Positions 41,191 through 49,733 of a DNA stretch of 55,198 bases are shown here, piece after piece. The notes under the pieces were generated by a model. That model ran no database searches. It was not told the origin of the DNA and saw only the letters and a list, made by a program, of their open reading frames with translations. The DNA lies in assembly GCA_964607765.1 (NCBI GenBank), contig CAZSNT010000051.1:1-55198 (forward strand), given 5' to 3'. The DNA comes from CAZSNT01 sp964607765 (GTDB lineage Bacteria; Verrucomicrobiota; Lentisphaeria; Oligosphaerales; JABHEG01). How positions within the stretch are numbered: the stretch's first letter is position 1; each line of letters opens with the position of its first letter. Made by a program: the position numbers and the translations under genes.

Positions 41191-42069
41191 TCAGCCTTCC
41201 TCGACGGGAACGGGCTCCAGCGTTATGCGTCCCAGTGTACCGTCCCGGAACTCTTTGAGCAACACGGTCGCAGTTCGGGCTTCGTCCACAACGCCACCGG
41301 CCCGAAGCAGCCCGCGACGCCGTCCCACTGCCGTCAGCAGCTCGGCCGGGGTCGCCGGTGCATCCGACAGGTTGTAGCGCGCCCAGTTCACTTTTTCGGC
41401 CTGATCGCGCAGCACGCTCCACAGGAAATCGGCAACAAGCTCCGGCCCGATGATCTCTTCAGGCATGGCACCGGTCAGCGTCAACGTCAGCTCCTGCACT
41501 TTCGTATCCACGCGCGGCCACAGCACCCCGGGCGTGTCCAGAAGCTCGACATCGCCCTTGAGCGGAATCCACTGGTTGTGACGGGTCACGCCCGGCTTCG
41601 GCCCCACCGCCGCCTTGCGCCCGGCAACCAGGCTGTTGACCAGCGTGGACTTGCCCACGTTCGGAATGCCCACAATCATCACGCGCAGAGCCCGGTTCGG
41701 TGCGCGCTTGACTCCACGGCGTCGCCGATCCTTCTCGGCGAGCCTGCGCCATTTCGACACCACGTGGTAGGCCCCGCGTTTGCGCGAGTCCAGGAAAATC
41801 ACGGCCTCGCCCTGGCCGCGCAGCCGCGCTTCCCACTCCCGAGACATGGCTGGATCGGCCAGGTCCGCTTTGTTCCCGAGCACGAACACCGGCTTGCCGG
41901 ACACAATTCCCTGCAGCAACGGGTTGCGCGATGAGGCGGGGATCCGCGCGTCGAGAAGCTCCACAACAACATCGACAAGCCGCAGACTGCGTTGCATCTC
42001 GCGGCCCGCTTTCAGCATGTGCCCCGGATACCAGCCTGTCATCGGCAGCCGCTCGAAATCGATCTCCAT
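41191..42069 (-). CDS. rbgA: Ribosome-assembly GTPase RbgA/YlqF
   Basis: A circularly permuted GTPase that completes the 50S subunit. 292 residues. WYPGHMLKAGREMQRSL at the start and the G4 motif (VLGNKADL) precede the G1 P-loop (IVGIPNVGKSTLVN), then the switch GVTRHNQW and DTPGVLWPR (G3): the order G4-G5-G1-G2-G3 defines the permuted family. The C-terminal RNA-binding/ANTAR-like part (LLTAVGRRRGLLRAGG) is normal. It is the last gene of the miaB-nitroreductase-unknown-rbgA operon, 24 bases after its neighbour. Confidence 0.94.
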   Translation of the reverse strand: MEIDFERLPMTGWYPGHMLKAGREMQRSLRLVDVVVELLDARIPASSRNPLLQGIVSGKPVFVLGNKADLADPAMSREWEARLRGQGEAVIFLDSRKRGAYHVVSKWRRLAEKDRRRRGVKRAPNRALRVMIVGIPNVGKSTLVNSLVAGRKAAVGPKPGVTRHNQWIPLKGDVELLDTPGVLWPRVDTKVQELTLTLTGAMPEEIIGPELVADFLWSVLRDQAEKVNWARYNLSDAPATPAELLTAVGRRRGLLRAGGVVDEARTATVLLKEFRDGTLGRITLEPVPVEEG

Positions 42070-42093
42070 GCATCGGACTCCGTTTGTGTCGGG

Positions 42094-43335
42094 TCAGTCC
42101 GCGTCGAATCCGTTGCGACCGAACAGCCCTGCCAGAGAGGGCAACACGCCCCACGCCCCCGTGTCCGCGCGGATCTCGCACTCGTCGCCCAACTGCCGCC
42201 GGACCCAGACCGCCAAGTCCAGGATCGCGTTGATGTCCCAGTGCGCCAGTCCGTCCCGGCGCGTCCGGCCCAGGTGTGCCGGGCACCAACACACGCCCGG
42301 CTCCATGCCGTGCACGACCAGCGTCCGGACCGCGGAAGTCGCCGAGAGTTGGCGGATGACGTGACGTGCCAGACGCTGCGGCACGGGCGCTTGCCAGCAC
42401 GGTGCGGCGTCCAACTCGTCCCGGACAAATCCCAGCTGCGTCGGGGCACGTTGTGCAGCGGCCGGCCACTGTATTCCGGCAAAATCCAGCGCGACCGCGG
42501 CGTCCTTCTTCGACGTCTGGATGTCCTCCAGATCGCTCGCCGAGACGCCTCGCTCCGCGTCGATCGACAGCATCCGCGCACCCGCGCTGTGCCGTCGTCC
42601 GCGCCGCGCTGCGGCCCAGGCCAGGTGCCAGGTGAACCGATAGGCTCGTGCCTTCGGCGCGAACGACTCGCAGCACATCAGCGGCTCACGCACCAGCCGC
42701 AGTCCGTCTGCCTGACGCATCACTTTGTAGCTGGCCTGTTCCGGTCCGCATCCCAGACAGTGCTCCCAGCGCCACACGTCGGTGCCCGTCCCCACCTCGA
42801 GCAGCAGGCCGTCCTCACGTTCGAAGACGAGCGCCAGTGGCGGGCGGTGCCAGTGCCCGAGCATGTCGGGTGCGCCCGGGGCGTTGGGCAGGTCATGCCA
42901 CCCGGGCTGCACACCCGCGGCCAAGTGCGTCACGGGAGGCACGCAAAAGACCCGTTTCCAGGCGCCCGGCAGAAAGACGCCGCCCAGACCCAGGTGCCGC
43001 TTCACAGCCGAGCCGGCACGCCACTGCAGGTCGAACGTGATTCGTGCATGATTCGCCGCATACCGGCAGGTCTGACTGAACGCGGGTTCGCCGCCGAACG
43101 GCAGGTAAGCCGACGATGTCACCATCCCGGCGCCACCTTTGCGGAATGCGCGTGCCTTCGTCACAACGGCCGAGTCGTCAACGAAATCGTCAATGTGGAA
43201 ATGCGCGCTTTCCAGCACACACGTGCCCGCCACGTGCAGCTCGTGCGGTCCGCCGAACCGTGACAGGTCGTGCGTGGCCTGCCAACTGCCGTCCGGGTGA
43301 CCCAGTTTCACAATGCTGTCTGTTCGCTCAATCAT
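42094..43335 (-). CDS. Conserved-looking hypothetical protein, 413 residues
   Basis: ATG 43335 overlaps the nitroreductase stop (ATGA), which chooses this start over the longer frame. The N-terminal half is beta-rich (THDLSRFGGPHELHVAGTCVLESAHFHIDDFVDDSAVV, VTSSAYLPFGGEPAFSQTCRYAANHARITFDLQW), with many aromatic residues, as in beta-sandwich or galactose-mutarotase-like sugar-binding folds. The second half (WHLAWAAARRGRR, HGMEPGVCWCPAHLGRTRRDGLAHWDINAILDLAVWVRRQLG) is helical. No signal peptide. It contains several Cys and Trp but no known catalytic motif. A mutarotase-like or glycan-modifying role is a loose suggestion. Its coupling to a nitroreductase is unexplained. Confidence 0.6.
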   Translation of the reverse strand: MIERTDSIVKLGHPDGSWQATHDLSRFGGPHELHVAGTCVLESAHFHIDDFVDDSAVVTKARAFRKGGAGMVTSSAYLPFGGEPAFSQTCRYAANHARITFDLQWRAGSAVKRHLGLGGVFLPGAWKRVFCVPPVTHLAAGVQPGWHDLPNAPGAPDMLGHWHRPPLALVFEREDGLLLEVGTGTDVWRWEHCLGCGPEQASYKVMRQADGLRLVREPLMCCESFAPKARAYRFTWHLAWAAARRGRRHSAGARMLSIDAERGVSASDLEDIQTSKKDAAVALDFAGIQWPAAAQRAPTQLGFVRDELDAAPCWQAPVPQRLARHVIRQLSATSAVRTLVVHGMEPGVCWCPAHLGRTRRDGLAHWDINAILDLAVWVRRQLGDECEIRADTGAWGVLPSLAGLFGRNGFDAD

Positions 43336-43835
43336 TCGTGGACAATGATCTCGGTAATTGGTTTGCGCGGCTTGGCTTCGGGCGCCACAGCGGGGTAACC
43401 CAGAGGCGTCAGGGCGACCGGCTCCCACTCGGGGGCCAAATCCAGCTTGCGCGTCAGCTTCTTCTGGTCAAACGCGCACACCCAACACGTGCCCAGCCCT
43501 TCCGCTGTTGCCGCCAGTACCAGATGCTCCATGGCGATCGCCACGTCGATGGTGTGGGCGCTCGTGCCGTCGAAGCGTTTCCACGCCGTCTCGCGGTTGC
43601 CCAAAGCGACCACCACAACGGGTGCTTCTGCGAACCACGGCTGCGTGTAGCACGCACAGACAGGCTGCTTCGCGTGCGACGACTTGAGGAACAGGAAGCG
43701 GAACGGCTGCAGGTTGCACGCCGTGGGCGCCAACTGGATTGCTTCCTCTATCCGTGCCAGCTTCTCAGCCGGGATCGGGTCGGGACGGTAGCCGCGGACG
43801 CTGCGGCGGGCCGTCACTACGTCGTAGAAGTCCAT
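43332..43835 (-). CDS. Nitroreductase-family flavoprotein
   Basis: About 167 residues, an FMN-dependent oxidoreductase of the short nitroreductase type: MDFYDVVTARRSVRGYRPDPIPAEKLARIEEAIQLAPTACNLQPFRFLFL at the start (the RRSVRGY and PTACNLQPFRF blocks bind FMN), then HTIDVAIAMEHLVLAATAEGLGTCWVCAFD and the closing LGYPAVAPEAKPRKPI. Members reduce nitro groups, quinones or enones using NAD(P)H. GAAGGAG lies seven bases before ATG 43835 (four before the ATG at 43838). Its stop overlaps the next gene as ATGA, and the miaB stop is 22 bases upstream. It is unrelated in detail to the SagB-type protein at 10483. Confidence 0.9.
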   Translation of the reverse strand: MDFYDVVTARRSVRGYRPDPIPAEKLARIEEAIQLAPTACNLQPFRFLFLKSSHAKQPVCACYTQPWFAEAPVVVVALGNRETAWKRFDGTSAHTIDVAIAMEHLVLAATAEGLGTCWVCAFDQKKLTRKLDLAPEWEPVALTPLGYPAVAPEAKPRKPITEIIVHE

Positions 43836-43857
43836 CATCACGCTCCTTCGGAAGACC

Positions 43858-45243
43858 CTAGTCACTCCGCTTGCCGTCACAACACCTGCCCGAGACCAAC
43901 TCCCCAAACAGCGAATGGCTCGTGGTGCGAGTGACGCGGATGCGGACAAGATCGCCCGGTGCCACGCCGGGCTGCGGCTCGAAGATACAGACTTTGTTGG
44001 TGTCCGTCCGCCCTGACCAGCGTTCGCGGTTGCGTTTGCTCTCGCCGGTCACCAGGACTTCCAGCGTCCTGCCGCGATACGCGTCGTTCGCTTTGGCCAC
44101 GCATCTCTCCAGATCCTGCAGCAGGACCTGGTTGCGTTCCTCCTTCACGGCAACGGGCACATCGTCGGGCAGTTTCCTGGCCGCCAGCGTGCCGGCCCTG
44201 GGCGAGTACTTGAAAATGTACGCCATACCGAAACCGGCCTCGTCCATGACTGCGCGAGTCGCTTCGAAGTCGCCGTCCGTCTCGCCCGGGAAGCCCACGA
44301 TGACATCGGTCGAGAACGCCGCCTCGGTCGTCGCCTCACGGATTCGGCGGATACGCTCCAGGTACTCCGCGGCCGTATACCCCCGATGCATCCGCTTCAG
44401 AACGCGGTCCGAGCCGGACTGCAGCGGGATGTGGAACGCCTTGCAGACTTTGGGCAGGCCGCACATGGCGTCCAGGCACGCGTCGTTCATGTACTTCGGG
44501 TGCGGCGATGTGAAGCGGATGCGTCGTACGCCCGGTACGTCATGGACAGCAGCCAACAGATCGGCAAACGGCGAGATCTCGTGGGTATGCTGACCCGCCT
44601 TGCGCGCCTCGGCCAGGCCGTAGGCCGTTATGTTCTGGCCGAGCAGGAAGATCTCTTTCGTGCCGCCGGCAATGACCTGTTCCACTTCTGCCACAATGTC
44701 CTCGATGGAACGGCTTTTCTCATGGCCGCGGACGTACGGTACAATGCAATACGAGCAGTACTGGTCGCAGCCGCGCATCACTGAGATGAACGCCGAGACC
44801 GCACCCGGAACATGGGGGTTCAGGTTGCCGAGAACACCGCGGTCCGGCTCGGTGCAGACCACGCCGCGCTGACCATCGAAAGCCTGCTCGAGCAAGGTCG
44901 GCAGCAGGTGAATCTGATCCGTGCCCACTACCAGGTCCACGTGCGGCAGTTTCTCGATGATTGCATCGCCGTGGTTCTGCGCCATACACCCGAGGACTCC
45001 AATCACCATGTCGGGGTTGCGGTCCTTGAGCTTGCGCAGGTTACCCGTCTTGCCGAACACGCGCTTCTCGGCGTGATCACGCACGCTGCAGGTGTTCAGC
45101 AGAATCGCGTCGGCCTCTTCCTCCCGCTCCACGTGGCGGAACCCGCGTTGCTCCAGCAGGCAGCCCAGGGCCTCCGAGTCACGCGCATTCATCTGGCAGC
45201 CGTAGGTGCGGATGTGGAACGTTCTGTTCAGACCGGGGAGCAT
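43858..45243 (-). CDS. miaB: tRNA-2-methylthio-N6-dimethylallyladenosine synthase
   Basis: Radical-SAM methylthiotransferase that puts a methylthio group on isopentenylated A37 of tRNAs reading UNN codons. 461 residues. The N-terminal UPF0004 domain binds an auxiliary cluster (HIRTYGCQMNARDSEAL, LLNTCSVRDHAEKRV, GVLGCMAQN). The radical-SAM core holds the CxxxCxxC motif MRGCDQYCSYCIVPYVRGHEKSR and the LLGQNITAYG loop. The C-terminal TRAM domain (VLVTGESKRNRERWSGRTDTNKVCIF) follows. It starts the operon after a near-consensus promoter (45390-45418) and a leader with an inverted repeat. No miaA is in the window. Confidence 0.95.
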   Translation of the reverse strand: MLPGLNRTFHIRTYGCQMNARDSEALGCLLEQRGFRHVEREEEADAILLNTCSVRDHAEKRVFGKTGNLRKLKDRNPDMVIGVLGCMAQNHGDAIIEKLPHVDLVVGTDQIHLLPTLLEQAFDGQRGVVCTEPDRGVLGNLNPHVPGAVSAFISVMRGCDQYCSYCIVPYVRGHEKSRSIEDIVAEVEQVIAGGTKEIFLLGQNITAYGLAEARKAGQHTHEISPFADLLAAVHDVPGVRRIRFTSPHPKYMNDACLDAMCGLPKVCKAFHIPLQSGSDRVLKRMHRGYTAAEYLERIRRIREATTEAAFSTDVIVGFPGETDGDFEATRAVMDEAGFGMAYIFKYSPRAGTLAARKLPDDVPVAVKEERNQVLLQDLERCVAKANDAYRGRTLEVLVTGESKRNRERWSGRTDTNKVCIFEPQPGVAPGDLVRIRVTRTTSHSLFGELVSGRCCDGKRSD

Positions 45244-45290
45244 AGTCGTCGGTAGTCTTGAGGTGTGTCGGGCGACAGGGCAAGAAAAGA

Positions 45291-45380
45291 GGAAGTAGGA
45301 GAAAGCGCTCTGCGGCTTGCCACTTTAAAGCTTTGCAGCTCCGATGCGATAATGTTCAGAGGGTCAATACTCCTACTTCC
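45291..45380 (-). promoter_or_regulatory. Inverted repeat in the miaB leader
   Basis: GGAAGTAGGAG (45291-45301) and CTCCTACTTCC (45370-45380) form a perfect 11-base inverted repeat separated by 68 bases. Given the promoter at 45390-45418, the transcript would begin about three bases before the upstream arm, so almost the whole 140-base leader would be held in a long-range hairpin. The arms resemble AGTAGGA-type short repeats, so chance pairing of two repeat copies is an alternative. Confidence 0.5.
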
Positions 45381-45389
45381 TACATCACC

Positions 45390-45418
45390 ATTATAACGTG
45401 GCTTGGGAAGGGGGTCAA
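45390..45418 (-). promoter_or_regulatory. Near-consensus sigma70 promoter of the miaB operon
   Basis: TTGACC (45418-45413), a 17-base spacer and a perfect TATAAT (45395-45390) on the minus strand. The best promoter in the window; the start of transcription is expected near 45383. Confidence 0.75.
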
Positions 45419-45510
45419 GCATCTGGCATGGAAAAGCGTAATCCCGCAGAGCTGCGTTAGCCCGTCCCCCCCGTAGGAACGTCAGTCCGGCATCCGTGGG
45501 AATTCCGGCA

Positions 45511-47304
45511 TCACGACGGTGGTGTGAGGTCGAGCTGACAGACACGCGCAACTTCCGCGGCGCTGGTGACGCCCTGTTCCACTTTCATTTCGCCGTCTTC
45601 ACGCAGCGGGCGCATGCCGTGTTGCCGCGCGATGGTGGCTACTTCCGTACTGTCGCGTCGCTCGTTGATCGCATGCCGCAGATCGTCGTTGATCATCATC
45701 AGCTCGAAGATCCCGACCCGGCCGCGGTAGCCGCGCTGACAGTTCTTGCAGCGTCGGCCAGGCTGTTCCCGCCCGTCCACGTGCAGCGTGCCGGAGCCTT
45801 GACACATCGGGCAGACCCGCCGCACCAGGCGTTGCGACATGACCGCGAGCAGGGCGGACGAGATCAGGAAACTCTCCACACCCATTTCCAGCAGCCTGCT
45901 GACCGCGCCGGCCGCGTCGTTTGTGTGCAGCGTGCTCAGCACCAAGTGTCCGGTGAGCGCCGCGTGGATCGCGATCTCGGCTGTCTCACGGTCGCGGATC
46001 TCGCCGACGAGAATCACGTCCGGGTCCTGCCGCACAATCGAGCGCAGTCCGTCGGCAAACGTCAGGCCGATCTGTGGCCGGACCTGGATCTGCGTCAATC
46101 CGGGCAGCTGATACTCCACCGGATCCTCGATCGTGATGATCTTGCGTGTTTCGGAGTTCAGAAGCTGCAGCACGCAGTACAGCGTCGTCGTCTTGCCGCT
46201 GCCGGTCGGACCGACCACCAGGATAATGCCGTGCGGCATCGAGATCAGGTGTTTGAAGTTGTCCTGCACGTCGCCGCCCATGCCGATGCTGTCGAGTTGG
46301 AAGATTTCCACGTCCTTCTGCAACAGGCGCAGCACAATACTCTCGCCGTGCATGCTCGGCACGGTACTCACGCGCACGTCCAGGTCGCTGCGGCCGCTGT
46401 GCAGATCGATGCGGCCGTCCTGCGGCAGGCGTCGTTCGGCGATATTCATGCCGGCCAGCAGCTTGATGCGCGAGGCAATGGCCGGGTACTGGTTCATGGG
46501 CGGCGTCATCATGGTCTGCAGCACGCCGTCGACACGGAAGCGCACGGCCAGCTCCTTCTCCGCCGGCTCGACGTGTATGTCGCTGGCGCCCAACTCCTGG
46601 GCCTGATTAAACATGTCGGTGACCAGTCGCACGATCGGCGCTTCGCGAGCGAGGTCGCGGAGCGCCTGCTCATCGTCGCCGGTCCAGTCGATGACATCGT
46701 CCCCGGTCAGGGCTGCGTCGTACGCACTGGTCAGCTGCCGCTCGATGAGCGCGCGCCGGGCCAGCACGAACGAGGCGTCGCGCTGGAACATCGACAGCCA
46801 CAGAAACGCCAGGTGCCCGATCTCGTAAGGCGTAGCCACGGCCAGCAGCACGGAGGTCGCATCCCAGACAAGCGGGAGGCAGTTGAAGTTCGCCAGGAAG
46901 TCGAAGGTCACCTCCGGGAAGCGCTCCACGCGTTCGAAGGCTTCATCGTCGGCGATGGGCAGCGCGGCGACCGCAGCGTAGGCACGGAGGATATCCGCTT
47001 CATCGATGCGGCCCTGATCGATCAGGCGCCACTCCTCACGCGGCAGACCGTTCAGCTCCCCGTAGTTATCCGGATCCCCCATGGTCTGGTACACGTGCAT
47101 ATGCACTTCGCGGATGAGGTCGTCGCCGGCGAGCGGGATCGTTTTGCGCCCCTCGAGCCGGCCCTGGTCCAGATCCGCCGTCGCGGGCGCGGGCGCCGCC
47201 GTTGCAGCCGCGGCGGCCCCGGCATCGTCGTGCTCGGGCACGGCGTCGGGTACAGCCAGTGCATCGGCGCTCGTCAAATGGTCGTCAGGTGTGTCGCTGT
47301 TCAT
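45511..47304 (-). CDS. gspE: Type II secretion / type IV pilus assembly ATPase
   Basis: About 597 residues from ATG 47304, which overlaps the gspD stop (ATGA). An Ala/Pro-rich acidic N-terminus (about 1-50) precedes a MshEN-like domain (AAVAALPIADDEAFERVERFP). The hexameric ATPase core has the arginine-finger region SDIHVEPAEKELAVRFRVDGVLQ, Walker A VVGPTGSGKTTTLYCVL, the Asp box ITIEDPVEYQLPGLTQIQV, Walker B RQDPDVILVGEIRDRETAEIAI and the His box TGHLVLSTLHTNDA. A zinc-binding four-Cys subdomain follows (CPMCQGSGTL and CKNCQRGYRGRVGIFELM). It powers pseudopilus assembly from the cytoplasmic side. It is the last gene of this operon. Confidence 0.93.
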   Translation of the reverse strand: MNSDTPDDHLTSADALAVPDAVPEHDDAGAAAAATAAPAPATADLDQGRLEGRKTIPLAGDDLIREVHMHVYQTMGDPDNYGELNGLPREEWRLIDQGRIDEADILRAYAAVAALPIADDEAFERVERFPEVTFDFLANFNCLPLVWDATSVLLAVATPYEIGHLAFLWLSMFQRDASFVLARRALIERQLTSAYDAALTGDDVIDWTGDDEQALRDLAREAPIVRLVTDMFNQAQELGASDIHVEPAEKELAVRFRVDGVLQTMMTPPMNQYPAIASRIKLLAGMNIAERRLPQDGRIDLHSGRSDLDVRVSTVPSMHGESIVLRLLQKDVEIFQLDSIGMGGDVQDNFKHLISMPHGIILVVGPTGSGKTTTLYCVLQLLNSETRKIITIEDPVEYQLPGLTQIQVRPQIGLTFADGLRSIVRQDPDVILVGEIRDRETAEIAIHAALTGHLVLSTLHTNDAAGAVSRLLEMGVESFLISSALLAVMSQRLVRRVCPMCQGSGTLHVDGREQPGRRCKNCQRGYRGRVGIFELMMINDDLRHAINERRDSTEVATIARQHGMRPLREDGEMKVEQGVTSAAEVARVCQLDLTPPS

Positions 47305-49520
47305 CCGTTCAAGCGGCTCTTGATCTCGGTGAGGGCTTCCCGGTAGCGTTGCATCAACTGCTGTGTCCCGCTCGCTCTGTCGATCACGTGGACGGTGATG
47401 AGCACCAGCAGTTCGTGACGTGTGTTCGTCGTGGTGTGTGTTCTGAACAGCACTCCCAGCCACGGTATGTCTTTGAGGCCCGGCACGCCGGTGTGCCCGT
47501 CTGAGGTGGAGGTGTCGATCAGGCCCCCCATCATCACGGTTGCGCCGTCCGGAATGATGAGCGTTGTGTTCAACTGCTTGTTCGAGATATCGGGGCTCTT
47601 GTCATCGGCGCGCGTGTCCTCGACGACCGACGACACTTCCTGCTTGATGTCGAGTCGCACCTCGTTACCCGCCGTGATCTGTGGCGTCACGGTCAGAATG
47701 GTCCCGGTGTCTTCGTATTGGTAGGTTGCACGGCTGTAGACGTCATTGTCGCCATATTCGCTGGTGCGGATCGAGACGCGCCGCCCGACGTTGATGACCG
47801 CCTCCTCGCCCGACGCAGCCATGATCTGCGGCGCGGACAGCACTTTCACATTGGTCTTGCCCGCGACCGCGTTGATGAAGGCCACTTTGTCGCCTTTGAC
47901 AAAGCCCACAGCGGCTCCTTCGCTGATTGCCTGTGCGTCGACAATCTCTGCGGCTCTGTTGATGACGCCCGCATCGGACACGCTGAGCCACGAGCCGGCG
48001 TTGCTGATGCCCATACCGGCCTTGTCCGTGTGCTGCGCGGCGTAGGCGAACCCGAACTCGGTGCGTTCATCCAGGGTAATATCCGCGATGACTGCCTCGA
48101 TCATGACTTGGCGCTGCGGCAGGTCCTGGCGCTCCAGCAGCGCTTTGACCAACGCATACGCACGGTGTGTGGTCTTGATCGTGAGGCGGTTCTGGATCTC
48201 GTCCACGTACATGATCACCGGTGTGTCGAATATGGTCTGACTCGGGCCTTCGTCGCCGGCGCGTCGCGTGGCCGTGGTCGAGATCGTCGGCGTTGACGGC
48301 GACTTCGTGCCGGCCGGGGCCGTGGTCTTCGCGGACGTGGACTTGGTCCTGGACGGACGCCCGCTCGTGGACGCACTCGTGTTGAAAAACACGCCGAGCA
48401 TCTGGCTCAGCTGCGACGCCGTGCTGTGCTGCACGTTGTAGAAGAAGATGTTCTCCTTCTCGGCCTGGTCCTCGCGGTCCAGCACCCGGCACCAGCGTTC
48501 CACTTCGTCCAGCACGTCCTTGATGGCCGCGGACGCCACAATCGCCTGCAGACGCGGGATGGCCGTGATCTTGATCTGGCCGCCCGAGGGGCCCTTGTTC
48601 GTCACGGGCAGCCCGAGCACCGGGAGCAGCGCCGTCAACTCCTCCAGAACCACCTCCACATCCACCTCGTGACACTGCAGGCAGATGTGCGGCCAGGATG
48701 CTTCGGCCTTCGTGTCGAGGCGGGAAATCAGCTCGCGCAGCTTCTGCATGTTCGCCGGCGCTTCGACGATCAGCAGCGTGTTGCTGCTCGGCAGATCCGT
48801 TACCGTGGCGCCGTCGGTCATGAACGGCTTGATGTTGGCGATGATCTCCGAGCTCTTTACGTACATGATAGGGATGAAGCTGACCTCAACGTTGGCCAGG
48901 GGCTCGTGCTTGGCGAGCAGCCGCCGTTCCTTCGGCATCTTGGCGAACGGCATGATGTGGATGAAGCCGGGGTTCTTCGATGCGTACGCCCCGGCCAGCC
49001 ACAGCAGGTGCTCGAACATCTCCCACGCTTCCCGCGCCGTCATCTCAGAGTCGACCGTCATGGTCACGGCGCCCTTCACGCTGGGATCGATCAGATAGCT
49101 GAAGTTCAGCAGGTCCTCGTGCGCGAACAGCGGCACGACTTCGGTCAGGGCCGTCGCATCCAGGTTGAGCCAGACCTGGACCTTCTCATCCGGATCCTTC
49201 ATGCCCTTGATCAGCGTGCTGGGATACTCCGAGATCTTCACCCGCGGCGTGTCGTCCTGGCGCCGTTCCGGGAACACGGACTGCTCCTCGACCACCTCGG
49301 CAGTCTCCGGCGCCACCTCATCCACGAGCAACGGGCTGTCGTCCGGCACTTCCGCCTTGGGCACGGCATCGCGCTTGAGCACGACCGGTTCCTTCTCTTC
49401 GGGCACGGGCGTCTGAGGCGCATGCAAACTCGTGCATCCGGCCAGCAAGGCCACGGTTGCCGCGAGCAGACAGGCCGCCATGTCGCAGCGAGTCGCAAAC
49501 GCGTTGCAGCGTCGATTCAT
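47301..49520 (-). CDS. gspD: Type II secretion outer-membrane secretin
   Basis: 739 residues. A lipoprotein signal ends in the lipobox LLAGCTS (Cys29). N0-, N1- and N2-type domains follow (MPFAKMPKERRLLAKHEPLANVEVSFIPIMYVKSSEIIANIKP; SNTLLIVEAPANMQKLRELISRLD), then a Ser/Thr/Pro-rich spacer (TSASTSGRPSRTKSTSAKT, about 390-425) not typical of E. coli GspD. The C-terminal secretin domain carries FINAVAGKTNVKVLSAPQIMAASGEEAVINVGRRV, TGTILTVTPQI and the lip VPGLKDIPWLGVLFRT. It forms the export ring in the outer membrane. Its ATGA junction with gspE suggests coupling. In-frame ATG 49481 is less likely because the lipoprotein signal begins earlier. Confidence 0.93.
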   Translation of the reverse strand: MNRRCNAFATRCDMAACLLAATVALLAGCTSLHAPQTPVPEEKEPVVLKRDAVPKAEVPDDSPLLVDEVAPETAEVVEEQSVFPERRQDDTPRVKISEYPSTLIKGMKDPDEKVQVWLNLDATALTEVVPLFAHEDLLNFSYLIDPSVKGAVTMTVDSEMTAREAWEMFEHLLWLAGAYASKNPGFIHIMPFAKMPKERRLLAKHEPLANVEVSFIPIMYVKSSEIIANIKPFMTDGATVTDLPSSNTLLIVEAPANMQKLRELISRLDTKAEASWPHICLQCHEVDVEVVLEELTALLPVLGLPVTNKGPSGGQIKITAIPRLQAIVASAAIKDVLDEVERWCRVLDREDQAEKENIFFYNVQHSTASQLSQMLGVFFNTSASTSGRPSRTKSTSAKTTAPAGTKSPSTPTISTTATRRAGDEGPSQTIFDTPVIMYVDEIQNRLTIKTTHRAYALVKALLERQDLPQRQVMIEAVIADITLDERTEFGFAYAAQHTDKAGMGISNAGSWLSVSDAGVINRAAEIVDAQAISEGAAVGFVKGDKVAFINAVAGKTNVKVLSAPQIMAASGEEAVINVGRRVSIRTSEYGDNDVYSRATYQYEDTGTILTVTPQITAGNEVRLDIKQEVSSVVEDTRADDKSPDISNKQLNTTLIIPDGATVMMGGLIDTSTSDGHTGVPGLKDIPWLGVLFRTHTTTNTRHELLVLITVHVIDRASGTQQLMQRYREALTEIKSRLNG

Positions 49521-49542
49521 ATCATGTCCTCGGTTCGGTGTT

Positions 49543-49560
49543 TCCTGCTGTGCAGCAGGA
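49543..49560. repeat. Perfect 8-bp palindrome with 2-base loop
   Basis: TCCTGCTG-TG-CAGCAGGA, sitting about 25 bases upstream of gspD (minus strand) and flanked by heptamer repeats. Confidence 0.75.
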
Positions 49561-49593
49561 TTCGGTGTTCGGTGCGGCCTCAGATTGTGCGGG

Positions 49594-49637
49594 GCGGAGC
49601 TGGACGATCCAGCTTTCCGGGTGTGAGAGTCCTGTAC
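49594..49637 (+). repeat. 44-bp dispersed repeat, copy 2
   Basis: Plus-strand copy of the element at 28753-28796: GCGGAGC, 17 bases, CGGGTGTGAGAGTCCTGTAC. It contains an AGCTGGA-CGA-TCCAGCT hairpin (49598-49614) and overlaps a second one, GAGAGT/ACTCTC (49625-49641). Confidence 0.7.
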
Positions 49638-49733
49638 TCTCAGGCAGGAGCCTCCGTCGATTGCGGTCGGTAGCTGTCGATTGCATCCGATTGCTGTCGC
49701 GTTTGTTCTTCCGAGCTTGATACTCGCTCCTCG

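Larger units (their letters stand above)
49521..49733. other. 213-base repeat-rich gap inside the secretion operon
   Basis: No gene, although flanking genes are cotranscribed elsewhere with overlaps. It contains a perfect palindrome TCCTGCTG/CAGCAGGA (49543-49560), CGGTGTT heptamers (49532-49575), the 44-bp dispersed repeat with two hairpins (49594-49645) and a run of TCGATTGC repeats (49655-49695). Confidence 0.6.

Noticed and set aside
41459..42676. 405-residue minus-strand frame across rbgA
   Set aside because: Frame-shifted shadow of rbgA and its neighbour; no motifs.
45496..47346. 616-residue plus-strand frame opposite gspE
   Set aside because: Antisense shadow; the minus strand encodes all ATPase motifs.
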